From Prorocentrum cordatum (Eukaryota > Sar > Dinophyceae > Prorocentrales > Prorocentraceae), in assembly GCA_963575745.1 (NCBI GenBank), contig CAUYUJ010016149.1:499924-563923 (forward strand): 64,000 bases of DNA, in the 5' to 3' direction. A program made the translations under genes and the position numbers. Under the pieces are notes generated by a model that saw only the letters and a list, made by a program, of their open reading frames with translations, searched no databases and had not been told where the DNA came from. Shown here one piece after another: positions 32,561 to 43,481 of this stretch (its first letter is position 1; each line of letters begins with the position of its first letter).

Positions 32561-34633
32561 CCCTTCCCTCCACACAGGTTGTATTGTTCCACAGTGCTAC
32601 GGCTATGAATTACTGTTTGGGGTCCACGTTGACTAACATGTCGGTGTTTTGTGTCGGGGTCCACGGTCACCCTCCCTCTTCTTCATCACGATCAAGGATC
32701 TTTTCTTGAACGCAACCAGCCAGCTTTTGCGCCGAAGACCGCTGGAAACTGCCGAGGCCCGCAAGAGATCGCCAAAGGCTGCCGGAGACCGCCAACAGAC
32801 TGCCCCAAGACGCCATCGATTGGCACGGTGCTCATGGGTATCACGGGGTCCATGGTCGAATGCGTAATGAATTCCGAGTGGTCGGCTCTTTTAGTATCTG
32901 CCCTGATGGGCCGATTTTCCACCACGACTGTAGATAGGACGGGGGAGAAGGGAGGAAGGGGAGGTCCACCTCCTCCTCCTCCTCTTCCTCCTCCTCCTTC
33001 CCCCTCTCCTGCCTATACTAGTGGTGGTGGAATATCGGCCCATCATGCCCCCCCATGGCTGGCAGGACGACCCTGACCTGACTCAGTCGAGGAGCAAGCG
33101 TGTGGCCGTGAAGGCCTCTCCCTCGTGCACGGCTTGATTGCGCTTGTCGCCCCTGCCTCCAGATGTGGCCTCTTGTACACACTCCGTCTGGACCTCCGAT
33201 CTTACGTCGGGCTGCAATTCCTGGGAGGTTAAGTTCAGCATTGGCGCTGGTATATGGGTGGTCGAAATCCAGCCTGACCTGGCAACATCTTGTTTCATTT
33301 CGCTGGATCCCGCATCGGATTTGAATATTGTGGTAAATAAGTTGGGTTAACCTTGTTTGAATGATTTGGCTTACAAGCCCGTACGTAGTCGTTCTTATGA
33401 AGACCTCCGAGGAGTTGCCTCTTCACCTACGCTCGTGCCTTCCATGCTGTCGTAATCTCTCGTCGTCTGCCTCGCCACTCTTCGTTCCCTTTGTTATTGT
33501 CGTCGTTTGTTGCTTATCTAGTTCTCCCTTGTCGAGTCTATTCGATTACTCGGTCTGCTCTCCTGCTGAATGATACTTCTTCCCAGCACGTACGATGCGT
33601 CAAGCGGATACAGGCATCGAATTTCTTGACACGTCGGGCTTTCCCCGCCAACCAATCCAGGAACAGATCGCCGGGCGAGTTGCCTTGATCTGGGAAATGT
33701 GGAGGCTCTTTGGGGGCTCTGGGATTGTATGCCCGAGGCGCCAGGTACCCACTAAGGTGCGTGGGTTGGTGCTCCAAGCGGTGCTCGGATCGGTGTCTAA
33801 TGTATGGTGCACGTAGCGCTCGCAGGAAGGCCACATGTGTAGCATGACACAAATAGGGATGTTCCAGAGACGGCGTTGAGTCAAAAGGGCAACGGAAGGA
33901 CGACTTGGAGGAGGAGAGCGACGGGGGAGGCAAGGTCAAATCCGCCTAGCAATAACATATTGAAACGCAGCGCATACCGTTCGAATCGCTTGAATATTTT
34001 AGGACCCGCCAGGGCTTTAAAGGTTTCAGCTTCCAGTTTAGACTTTACTTTAAAGTGGGTCGGACGTTTGGGCTCCAAGTCGTTTCAATGCCTGGTGGGT
34101 TCGACGGATGCGGCGCCAGCCAACTGAATCACCGTCAGAGTCAAGGACGCGTCGGCCACGGACGGTGGATGTGCAAGAACGCATGGCGCACATAGATATT
34201 GGGGGGACGTGCAGGGGCGATGGGGGGCTATGGATGGGAGGGTGAGGGATACCTGGCAGGAATAATTAATACGAGGGCTTTGACAAGGACACGAGTGCGA
34301 AAGGAGCTCGTGGCAGATGGCCGCCCAAACAATCAGACTAACAGATCAGATCAGGTGTGTTAGTTTCCTTTTTTCTTGCAATTGAAACGAAGCCTCAGCG
34401 CCATACCCCTTCTCGCGGCCATCATCCCATGGCCAACTTCATGGCAAGAGGTATCGAACGACCCCTAAACTCCAGAGCTCCTCTACTGAAACAGTTTGCA
34501 CCTACCGTAACGCAAGCCTTAATGTATATGATATGCTTGTTTGATTGGCTCGTTGTTGCATTTTCATACATTAGTGTCTCTTCATAAGCATGCATGCTGT
34601 TGTTTACCTCCCCGCATTCCTGCCAGCGGGGCC
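32561..34633. other. No recognisable gene; short (CCT)n tract at 32,960-33,008
   Basis: ORFs of up to 141 codons occur on both strands without recognisable features. The only structured elements seen are a CCT/CTT tract and the 30-bp dispersed motif at 33,725-33,754. Confidence 0.4.
33725..33754 (-). repeat. Exact 30-bp dispersed repeat (inverted partner at 43,875-43,904)
   Basis: Thirty bases starting TTGTATGCCCGAGGCGCC are the exact reverse complement of 43,875-43,904. Some weaker similarity (GGGAG, CCTC) extends past one end. The two copies lie outside the ends of the two-gene block at 34,634-43,042. Confidence 0.8.
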
Positions 34634-37600
34634 CTACTTCTGGAGCTTCTGAAGCTTTTTGATGGCGGCCTTAGGGGCAGCCGTCCCCGCTGAGGGTTTG
34701 GGCGGGGTGGCGGCGGGAATCGGAGGGTCGGCACTGCCCTTCGAATGGCTCGGAGTGGCCGCATGGCCCTCGCTGCCCACACTCGACGACCCCACAGAAA
34801 ACTCTGCGCCATGCATCAGCCTCCGCCTCAAGTCAGGCGGAAGACTAGAGAGATGCAACTTCAAGACAGTGCGAAGAAATGCTAAGACTCCGTCACGCTG
34901 GGCCACTGCTTTTTTGTCGCTCTTCCCCTCTGTCTTCACGGCAACTTGAGCCGCGACGCACTGACCGAGCTTCGGCACGAGCGTGTCATACCTGGCCTTC
35001 AAGTCCTGGGCCGTATCCGAACACTGCTTGAGGAGCATCATGCCATCTACGGAATCGACTTTCGCAATCGAGGACGTCCTCCCTACCATCTGGGCCCAGA
35101 CTGGCACCTGCTGTACGAACCCCTGGACCTTCTTGGTCAGGCCATCGTCCATGTCATCCACGAACCACTGGTGCTGGGAAAAGTCCCACTTGTTGATGCT
35201 GTCGATGATGGGGTCGAACTTCTTGGTATATTCCTCAAGAGCCTGCTCTGCGTTCTTGAACTTGGTTGCCTGCGACTGAAGTTGCTGGACCCACTCGGCC
35301 GTAGTCTCCTCGACCGCCTTGTCGAACCAGCTGGAGCCTTCGAAGATGAGCGGGCACGATTTCTTCGCCGACGCAACGTCGGCGAGATGGCGCGCGATCT
35401 CCAATATGTTGCCGACGGGGGCGTCGTGCTTCGCAGTCGAGGTGAACAACTTGAACTGGTTCAAAGCAAGGCCGGCCTTCGTCACGTCCAGGGCCGCACT
35501 TGGAAGCCCGCCCGTCTCGATGAAAGCCGCCACCTCTCCCTTGGCAAAACCCTTCGTGACGATCGCAACCACGATATCGACCACTGAATTGGTGATGAAG
35601 TCGGGCCACTTGTTCGCCAACATCTTGAAGAAGCCGATCATCTCCGAATCGGCCTCGCCATTGCACAACGCCTGGCTCGCGGCGAGAAGCTGGGACTGGT
35701 TCAAAGTCGCTGACCACGCCTTCAACCACTCCACCAACGCAGTCTCGTTCGCGAATACATCCTTATGAGCATCAACATCAGCATGTTGCAGCAGCAGATC
35801 GCACAGGTCAAAGAGCCTCTTCACCACGTCGACCTCCTCGCACATCGGCATACATATCGGCAGGTACCACCGCGTCTGCTTGAGCCAAGTAAAAATGTCG
35901 ATGGCCTCGGACTCCTTTAGCTCCTGTACGCGGTCGGTCTTGCCGTCGATGGTGTCCATGATGGACGCCTTGATGAACGTGGCCATGCCGTCGATGATGA
36001 GGGCGCCCTTGTGCTCGATGGTCCTCGCGGCGCACTTCTTCAGGAGTGGGCCGAAGCGCTGCGAAGCATTATAGCAGTCATGCGTGAACTGCTCCTTCGG
36101 CGAACTGTCCATGCACCCGAAAGTCGCACCGAAGTCCTTCACCGTCTGCTCGGGGAGCTCACCGATGTCGCAGACTGCGTTGTACGTGTCCTCCCAATCT
36201 TCGTCAAATGTCCTGGTGACCGCATCGAGGAACTTCTGAAACGGCTCCAAGAAATCTCCAAACCTATCTGGAGGGGACACGACGGCGTCAGAGGCCGCGC
36301 TTGCTTCCGCGAACGTGGTAAGAACATCCCAGGCCGTCTTGTCATGCACGGCATGGCCCCCCTTTCTGCGTCGGAAATGCGTCTTGCATCTAGGGCTCAG
36401 CTTGTCCTTGAAAGTTACGAATGCGCCGTACTGCTTGCGCTCGGAGAGGCCGAGGTGGGAGACGAGCTCGGAGTGGCACAGGGCTCGGCTGGCAGCGTAG
36501 AGGCAGCTGAGGTCGGCGAGCGCTTGGGCATGCCATCCATGAACGGTCTCCCCATGTAGCCCGTTCGCCGTGACGTCGAGCGTCGCGATGTCGACGGGCA
36601 AGTAGTCCATGGCCTTCTTCATGGAGTCGCCGATGCCGATGATGGCGCTGGCTTCCTTATTGCCCCACGTCCTGTCCATGAGTGCGTTGACGATCTGGGC
36701 CTGCAACGTGAAACTGATATCTGGATGCGATGCCATGAAGCCGACGCCAATCTTCATCTTGGTGCTCGTGGCAAGGATCATGTTGAAGAAGAGGAAGAAC
36801 TTCTCGTCCATGTCGACGTTCTCCATGGACGTGTGCATCTCCATTGTCACGATGGTGCCCAGGAGGGGCACTGGCGCCGCTGAGATAATCCGAACCTCTT
36901 CCTCCTTCAGATTTTGAGAGGCCATGTCGAAGAACTCTGAGCGAATCCTGGTGAACAGGCTGCGGCGCACCTCGATCTCCTCAGCGAAATTGAGCAGGCG
37001 GTCGGCGACGGCCTGGCAGTCGTCATGAGACAGCTGGTTCGAGCATCGACGTGCCTGCACCCTGATAGAACTGACCTTTCTCTCAACTTCCCTGGTCCGC
37101 ATGCGCGCCTCCCATTGGTGCTCCCACGTAAAGGTCTCCTTGAGGCTCTTGAGCATGTCCTGGCCCTTCGCGAACTGAACTTCTGGTCCACATCTCCGCT
37201 TCTTCCTGAACTGGTCGGCACCGTCCTCGTCGTCGTCGGAAAGGTCACCCAATGACTGCCGTGACGATTTCTCCGACCGCGCGACCCCGCGCGGCTCTGG
37301 CGGGGCAGAGCGCAATGAGCGCAACCGCGAATGCCTGGGCGCGCAAGTCGGGGGCGAAGGCATCGCACCAGGCGCGCCGTCGCCAGCCTCGTCGAACCCG
37401 CGCCGCGAGGCCGCGGAGACGACAGTGGGGCCCGACGCCGAAGACGCCCCGAGGCCGCGCGTCTCGCCATCATCGTCACAGAGTCCTGCGTTCCTGATCT
37501 TCATGGTGCCGTTCATCCTGATGTCCATCTTTTCGTTGAGGCACTCCATGTGCTCGTTGGCCGCGCCCTTGTCTTCGTGCGTCTCCTCTTTCTTCTGTCG

Positions 37601-38347
37601 GACAGAACTTTCAGTCGACCTCCTGAAACGTCTCTTGCCGAACGCCCTGGAGTGGTCGTGTATCTCCACGTGCCAACCGCCAGCCATCTCGACCAAGTCC
37701 ACGTGCGGGTAGTGGTCGACAATGTAGTCCCTGAGCGCCAACTGGTCGGTAATGTCCACTTTGCCTACGAGCCGCATCTCCGCTGCGAAATCGTTGATGG
37801 TCTGCCTCGTCCCCTCCTCGATATCCTCCTCGTCGACGGCCGCTTTCTCCTTCGACGTCTTGTTTGCGATGTTCGGGGGGTCTCGCTCGTAAGCCTTGCC
37901 CCCTTGAGCTCTCTCCCGCCTGATGTCCGTGAAAGCTTGCCCAACGGTTGGATCTGTCTTCCGCTTCTCATTCAGAACTTCCATGCTGTGCGGCTTGCCA
38001 GTTTTCTCGTCCACGAAGTACCGTCGCCTCGTGTCGTAGCACCTGTAGCACTCGTCCCCCACGCACTTTCGGTACTCAATGAGCTTACCTTTCCTCCTCC
38101 CCGTGGACTTGGAAGATTCGCCAGCTGACTTCATCGCTTTCACCGTCTTGGTCCAGATCAAGACGAACGGAGCCGAGGAGGGGCTGTCCTTGTCGATGGT
38201 GTGCGTGTCCTGGCCGCACGCCGCGCACCTCGCGGCGGTCTGGTCGAGCCACATGCACTCGGGAGTCTCTGGTGCCAGCGGTGCCCCCCCCCTTCGGCTT
38301 CGGCCGCCCATGAGCCGCGGCGGCGAAGCTGCCTGGCTTCGCCCCAT
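34634..38347 (-). CDS. Large intron-less protein with N-terminal Cys cluster, function unknown
   Basis: This is the longest open frame in unique sequence, about 1,237 codons. The frame stays open to 38,431, but the first ATG is at 38,347 and the next upstream stop is at 38,471-38,473, so I choose 38,347. Near the N-terminus six Cys (about residues 31, 41, 44, 95, 100 and 103; CAACGQ and CVGDECYRC) could bind zinc. A basic/acidic middle segment includes SDDDEDGADQF and RKKRR, a possible nuclear localisation signal. The rest is mainly helical with no transmembrane segment. The tail is Pro/Ala-rich and ends KKLQKLQK. Composition is protein-like throughout. I do not recognise the family. A DinoSL-like remnant lies at 38,433-38,455, which with the lack of introns suggests an origin by retroposition. 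The gene at 39,005-43,042 has the same orientation 650 bp upstream. Confidence 0.8.
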   Translation of the reverse strand: MGRSQAASPPRLMGGRSRRGGAPLAPETPECMWLDQTAARCAACGQDTHTIDKDSPSSAPFVLIWTKTVKAMKSAGESSKSTGRRKGKLIEYRKCVGDECYRCYDTRRRYFVDEKTGKPHSMEVLNEKRKTDPTVGQAFTDIRRERAQGGKAYERDPPNIANKTSKEKAAVDEEDIEEGTRQTINDFAAEMRLVGKVDITDQLALRDYIVDHYPHVDLVEMAGGWHVEIHDHSRAFGKRRFRRSTESSVRQKKEETHEDKGAANEHMECLNEKMDIRMNGTMKIRNAGLCDDDGETRGLGASSASGPTVVSAASRRGFDEAGDGAPGAMPSPPTCAPRHSRLRSLRSAPPEPRGVARSEKSSRQSLGDLSDDDEDGADQFRKKRRCGPEVQFAKGQDMLKSLKETFTWEHQWEARMRTREVERKVSSIRVQARRCSNQLSHDDCQAVADRLLNFAEEIEVRRSLFTRIRSEFFDMASQNLKEEEVRIISAAPVPLLGTIVTMEMHTSMENVDMDEKFFLFFNMILATSTKMKIGVGFMASHPDISFTLQAQIVNALMDRTWGNKEASAIIGIGDSMKKAMDYLPVDIATLDVTANGLHGETVHGWHAQALADLSCLYAASRALCHSELVSHLGLSERKQYGAFVTFKDKLSPRCKTHFRRRKGGHAVHDKTAWDVLTTFAEASAASDAVVSPPDRFGDFLEPFQKFLDAVTRTFDEDWEDTYNAVCDIGELPEQTVKDFGATFGCMDSSPKEQFTHDCYNASQRFGPLLKKCAARTIEHKGALIIDGMATFIKASIMDTIDGKTDRVQELKESEAIDIFTWLKQTRWYLPICMPMCEEVDVVKRLFDLCDLLLQHADVDAHKDVFANETALVEWLKAWSATLNQSQLLAASQALCNGEADSEMIGFFKMLANKWPDFITNSVVDIVVAIVTKGFAKGEVAAFIETGGLPSAALDVTKAGLALNQFKLFTSTAKHDAPVGNILEIARHLADVASAKKSCPLIFEGSSWFDKAVEETTAEWVQQLQSQATKFKNAEQALEEYTKKFDPIIDSINKWDFSQHQWFVDDMDDGLTKKVQGFVQQVPVWAQMVGRTSSIAKVDSVDGMMLLKQCSDTAQDLKARYDTLVPKLGQCVAAQVAVKTEGKSDKKAVAQRDGVLAFLRTVLKLHLSSLPPDLRRRLMHGAEFSVGSSSVGSEGHAATPSHSKGSADPPIPAATPPKPSAGTAAPKAAIKKLQKLQK

Positions 38348-38432
38348 TGGGAAGCACCCCCATGGCAGCTCCAGCCGAAGAGTCCGCACTGGCACGAGGG
38401 CACTGGTACGCCGCGCCGTGCCCTGGCGCACT

Positions 38433-38455
38433 CTCGCACCAAAATGTGCGACGGA
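38433..38455 (-). other. Degraded spliced-leader-like sequence upstream of the large gene
   Basis: Read on the minus strand, TCCGTCGCACATTTTGG plus TGCGAG matches the DinoSL at 17 positions with four mismatches and one inserted base. The CATTTTGG core is exact. It ends 85 bp before the first ATG at 38,347, in the correct orientation. Confidence 0.45.
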
Positions 38456-38746
38456 GTACGGGGGGGGGTGTTACGACGGTTCTTTCGGGGACTTGCTAGA
38501 GCTATATGGGATAACCCCCAACATGTTTCAATGTGAATAGAACATGTTGCATTACATCATGTTATCAACTCCTTAAGAACACGTTGCCTCAGGTCGAGAA
38601 GCTATGGGCTAGGCGTGTTTCATATTACTGACGCGCGCGTGCACCTACACCTGAGTTGGCTCCACTCGGGGGGACCGCTGTCGGCGGGGCGCAGCTGATA
38701 AGCACCAGGTGGGACGATCATCGCACCTGCGGCGCCTCGGGGGGAA

Positions 38747-38956
38747 GTTGTGCAAGGGGAGGGCCCCTTGCACAACATGTTGTGCAACCCCTCATTTTCC
38801 TAGTGTTTTGAAGGGTTCCTTGCACAACAAAGTTGCGCAAGCCCCCCCCCCCTGCCAGGCGGGGTTGTGCAAGGGGGGGCACATTGCACAACAAGTTGTG
38901 CAAGCCTGCGTTTTGTCGAGGCCCTGGGCTCGGGCCTTGCACATCTAGTTGTGCAA
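38747..38956. repeat. Array of TTGCACAAC...GTTGTGCAA palindromes between two genes
   Basis: Four full palindromes lie at 38,768-38,787 (TTGCACAACATGTTGTGCAA, perfect), 38,820-38,840 (one central A and one mismatch), 38,884-38,903 (near perfect) and 38,937-38,956 (changed centre). Half-sites GTTGTGCAA occur at 38,747-38,755 and 38,864-38,872. Starts of full sites are 52, 64 and 53 bp apart. The spacers are G- or C-rich and differ between units, so the palindromes are conserved and the spacers are not. They lie between the 3' end of the gene at 39,005 and the 5' end of the gene at 38,347. Confidence 0.85.
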
Positions 38957-39004
38957 GGGGGCGGGGCGGCGATGTGTTTTTCTGCAGGGGCGGGGGGGCC
39001 TCGG

Positions 39005-42000
39005 TCATCGCCTGTCGTAGGCCCCCTGCAGATACCTTCGCACCTCGTCGGACAGGCCTTCGCCTCCGAGCCACATGCGAAGGCGTTTCAAGTCAGTCTC
39101 CCTGGCTTCACCAGGGAGCGCTTCAGCGGAAAAGCACTCGCAATGCAGCCTTCGCTGATCGCGAATGGAAGTCCCGAGCTTCAGACGATAGTTGAAGCGG
39201 AACTGATTTTTCTCTATGGCAACATTGCACACGAAGCAGATCGCTCTGCGGCTGGGGGAAAACTCATACTCATTCACTCCCAGAGCGCTCCGATCTATCA
39301 CCACTAGCTCTGGCTCTGGCTCAACGTCAGAGAGCGGAGGAGGGTCATCGGGCACTGGGGAACCTGGGGGGGACATGGACGCAAGCGAAGGAGGCGGCGT
39401 CAAGTGAAGCTGATCAGCTTCGCTACCCTCAGGGCTCAGTGCCAGGGGCAATGGGTCGCCCCGCTCCGACCCGCCCTCAGAGCCACCGCAGTTCGCGCCC
39501 TCGGGGGGGTCGCCACCGGCGTCCTCCTCAAGAATTGGCGCCGCGCCGAGGCCGAAGGGAAGCTCGACCACCTGCGCATCGCCCCTCCATCCTTCTCCTT
39601 TTTCGCCCGAGGCATCTTCGCCTTCAACTTCGTGCTCAGACTCTCTGCAAGCACGGGCCCGTGAACTTCGCATGCGAAATAATTTGTCCCATTGGCCATG
39701 CTGGTTCTAAGGCAAGTCACCTGCGCTTGCTCGATCGCATCAATCGACGCGCCAATGGCCGTCGACCCAAGTCGCAGCAAGCCCTGGAAAAGCATCTGCG
39801 ATGTAGATGGGCAGACCTTGCCGTCCTCACTCAGCTTCAGCGTGAAACACTCGGCGCCTGTGCTGGTCGGGTCGTCGGGCGGGCCGTACACGAATGTAGC
39901 GCTCTCTCCCCTGCCTCGAAATCTACAGAGCCACGCGTGCAATACCGCGTCACTGTCATCGTCGGCAGTCTGGAACTTGCACAGAACTGGCAGTTTCAAG
40001 TGAAGCCCTGCTTGAAACAATGCAACGTACAAGTTGTGAGTCAAGATCTGCGCAGGACCGAGTGCTTCGTCGCAGTCGCAAAGGCCAAAATTCCGAAGAC
40101 AACAGCACGATTCAGGCTTCAACGTCCCCGTGTGCTTCGGTAGGGCGCCTGGGTCGTACTCGAAAATGCGCTGCGCCTCCTCGGCCAGTTTGGCATCGCT
40201 CCCCCCGAGCACTCTATCAACCCTGAGGCCAGTCCCAAAAGCAGCCGCCCCAGTCCCCGCGGACCAGGCCGAATGGCCCCGAAGCTCATTCAACGTCTGG
40301 ATAGTGGCACGCCTCCTCTCTGTCCGAGCCTTGCATTTGCGAAGTCGATGCCTGGGGCCCTCCTCCTGAGCAAACGCCTTATAAGAGCAACCTGACATAT
40401 TTCGCAAAGAGTCGTTCTCGTGGTCTGCCCTTCCCTGGTATACTGCGCGGCCACCGTCTGAAAGTTCTCTCCACATGTCATCGACCCTCCTGCGTTTCTG
40501 CACCATGCTACCCTCGCACGTCACATCGCAGTAATGTTCGCTCACAAAGATATCGTAGGCCCGCACGGGCTTCTTGCTCGCCTGAGCACCCGAACCCACC
40601 AACCGACAACTCTTTGAGTTTCCAACCGTCGAGGCATTCGAACGACCGTGCACGCGAGCTTGACCCATTTCGAACTGTGAGAGGGCAGCCGACCACCTTA
40701 TTGCCAAGTCGGCAGATTTGAAATAGTCGCTGTGAACGTAGTTATACATCGCCGAAGCTGATTGAATCACACCTTTCTGGTAAGTCATCTTGGACACCCC
40801 AGTCGCATCCAGGGATCTCCCCCCCTTGTTGCTCCTACTCTCTTGGCCCAGCAGATGTCGACGTTCACTTTTCGTCGACACAAGTTTGCAAGTTGATAGG
40901 AAATGCCTCAAGTATACGTGGGCAGCCTCTCGAACACGCCGACGAGGATGCCGAAGCCGCCGTAGCCAAGGCCGAGTGAAACAGAGGTCGACGCAAGCGC
41001 TGCACCTGTCTAGTCGCGCAGCAAGTTGGTCAGTGATGATGCCGATGGTGTAGTCGCTGTAGTGCGTAATGTCGCACATCCTGAGCAGCTGGTAGCGGGG
41101 GTCGCGCTCGTACAGGAAGACCAGCCGATACCAAGCGTCAGAGATGGCAAGACGAATGTTCTCTGCGCAAGCATGCCGATCACCGTCGTCTAGTTGAATG
41201 TAGTCCCACTCGGTGCCGCGATAATTCAACATCATATTTGCAAACGCATCCAGAACCTGATGTCCCCGCCTGCCGCTGAGGATCTCCATGTTCGCCTCGA
41301 TGGCCTTGTCGATATCCTGGGACACCTGAGCGGTCGTCGAAGCTGCGCTGGACGGGAGAGCCGCAGAATGTTTGACGACCACCTCTGTGAGCTCGTCGGT
41401 CTGAAATGCTGCGTTCAGGTAGTGCTGCACTGATCGGTTGAGTAGGATACACTTGTCAAAAGCTTTCGCAGCGTCGCCAGACTCCAAAAACGTAACGATC
41501 TTCCCACCACTGACAGCGTGTGTTGCTTTTGACAAGGCGTCGCTGTCGGCAGTCCCAGATTCCCTTGCTTTTCTGAGCTGTTCTGATGCCTCGTGCACAT
41601 CCTTTCTGCTGAACACAATTTGGATGCCCCTTTTCAACATGCCATGGGCGCGGAGAGCTCGCCTGCAAAACGCCGCTGCAACCTCCATGCCTTTCCAGCG
41701 ATATTCCAACGGAACTGGAAAAGCCCCCCCGCAGACCAAGCGAATCGTTTTCTTGCACGCTGACAAAGCCTTCTGGTCGTCCCCGTTGCACTTGAGTGGA
41801 CACCCTGGCGAACAATAGTGACGAATATCATCGGAATCTGGGTCGCACGTCATCGCCGCCAACATGAAATCGATGTCGGCTTGCGTCAAATCTCGAGCGG
41901 CGGACGACAGCATCAATAAGTGCGCCCATTGTTGTCGCCATGCCGCCGCTGCTGCTGGTAGTATAGGCGCGAATCTGTATTCAAACGACTCCTCGACCTC

Positions 42001-43042
42001 AGAATTCAAAGCCTCCAAGTATGTGGCATGAGAGCGAGCGGATTCGAAGGCATGACCTAGTTTGACCAAAAGGGAAGAGCAGCCCGTGGAAGCGATCAAC
42101 GGCTTCGTCGCCAACACCACGCTGTGGCACGCACATCTGAAATCAATGCGAGTGATCGAATGGACGGGCGAATCCTCGGGGGCATCCTCTATGTTCTGTT
42201 CCTGCAAGCACACCAAACACATATTGAGCTGAAGGTTGTCTTTAGCAAGCGCGATCGTTTTCCACGGTATGCAGTCCAAGCCTCGTTGTATCTCTCCGTC
42301 TTTATCAACGCACCTGCTTGTATTGCATGTGCTCATGACGGTCCCATTTTTTCCATCGGTCATACACAGTCATCGCATTCGCCATTGGAAGAATTTGAGT
42401 CGGCGACTCCACGGCAGTACTGGATTGTAACAGCATGCGGCCAGTGTCAGTTGTGCTTCCACTGTCTTCGCTTGGAGCAGCTCGCAGCACAAACAAGTTC
42501 TCACACATCGAAAGAGTTTGCATGTGAGTTTTTTCCCATACTTTTTCAGCTTTGCCTCCACATGTGAAATGTGCTTCAGCATCTGTGTAAACATGTTTTT
42601 TTGAGAGACTTACTGTTAACCCACATCGTAGCGTCATCAAAAATATTAGTTGACCAACTTCCAAGTATCCTGTCAGCGTTGTCCGTTACAAAAGAGCCCA
42701 GTCCAGAAGTCTGTGCAGCAACGTGCGAAACAAGGGCTCGATTGGACGCCGCGTCGTAACCATGCCTGCCGTGCCCGCGGCGAGAAGTCCAAACAGCCTC
42801 ACCATCAACCAGAAGCTGGACCGATTTAGATCGCTGGGAAACGAATCCACCCGTACTCAACACTTGCGATGCAGCTTGGGCGCTGTCTGGGGCTAGGGCC
42901 GTGGAGAGTTCCTGAACTTGCCGTTCTAATTTATCTGCTCGTTTTTTTTGTTCACGTGTCCGTAATTTCTGTCGCTGGGGCCCAGACAACTTGAATCCAA
43001 CCTTTCGCCCGCGATTCTCCAGAAGAGCGGTTTTTTGTGCAT
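39005..43042 (-). CDS. HMG-box-like protein with Cys-rich domains (frame broken at four A-runs)
   Basis: The product is about 1,330 codons if the frame is followed through four one-base steps, at A-runs on the coding strand at 43,031-43,036, 42,596-42,602, 42,347-42,352 and 39,599-39,603. The ATG at 43,042 starts MHKK. Next comes a basic coiled-coil-like part (REQKKRADKLERQVQEL), a Cys-rich block (CLVC; FRCACH) and HYCSPGCPLKC...VPLEYRWKG. An HMG-box-like stretch near 40,575-40,414 has KKPVRAYDIFVSEH, DDMWRELSDGGRAVYQ and RADHE. After an acidic/Pro-rich linker, CFVCNVAIEKNQFRFNY...LHCECF has C-x2-C...H-x2-C spacing like a PARP-type finger. The product is likely nuclear and DNA-binding. All breaks lie at homopolymers with balanced signs (-,+,+,-), so sequence error is likelier than decay. 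I also considered introns (GTAAGT near 42,613, GTGCGT near 42,312) but rank them lower. Confidence 0.6.
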
Positions 43043-43043
43043 G

Positions 43044-43064
43044 CTGGTGCCAAAATGGTTGCGG
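43044..43064 (-). other. Degraded spliced-leader-like sequence just upstream of the HMG-box gene
   Basis: On the minus strand CCGCAACCATTTTGGCACCA plus G matches the DinoSL at 17 of 21 positions, with CCATTTTGGC exact. It ends 1 bp before the ATG at 43,042. Position, orientation and similarity suggest a relict leader from retroposition of a trans-spliced mRNA. Confidence 0.5.
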
Positions 43065-43481
43065 ACGACGATGAAGAACATGAGATCACATCCGAACGGA
43101 GTCAATGATGACGAGGACGACCAGGACGACGACAGCGACTGCTATCTTCGACGGTCGGTATAGCTTCACGAGTGGATTCCAGTGTGGCGACGCGCAGAAT
43201 GTGGAAGGGGAACATGATTACCAGGATTTGCAGCCGCCAGACGAGTGAACAACAACCGACGAGGCAGAAACGGCCGATTCCTATCGATACCCTCTAGGAG
43301 AATGTGCACATTGACCCCCAAAGAGCCAGACAGCGAGGCTCGGGATTTATTCAGCGAGCGGCCAAGACCAAAACATAAGGACGTTCAACGAACAACGCAG
43401 ATGGGTTTCTCACAAATGGCCAGCACGCCCAAAACAGTTTGTGACCAGATTCCCCCAGGGAATCTGGTCACTCAAGGTGTC
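43065..43481. other. No recognisable gene
   Basis: Short upstream region of the HMG-box gene, with a GACGA-rich patch at 43,090-43,140. It could contain that gene's promoter, but no motif is evident. Confidence 0.4.

Noticed and set aside
38747-38956. CRISPR array
   Set aside because: The repeats are palindromes of 20-21 bp with G/C-run spacers in a eukaryotic genome, with variable spacing and no cas genes.
42207-42613. Two introns (GTAAGT...ACACAG and GTGCGT...TTGCAG) in the HMG-box gene
   Set aside because: Splicing would keep the frame, but simple one-base shifts at A7 and A6 also do so and keep protein-like sequence in the would-be introns. Two further breaks at A-runs favour the homopolymer explanation.
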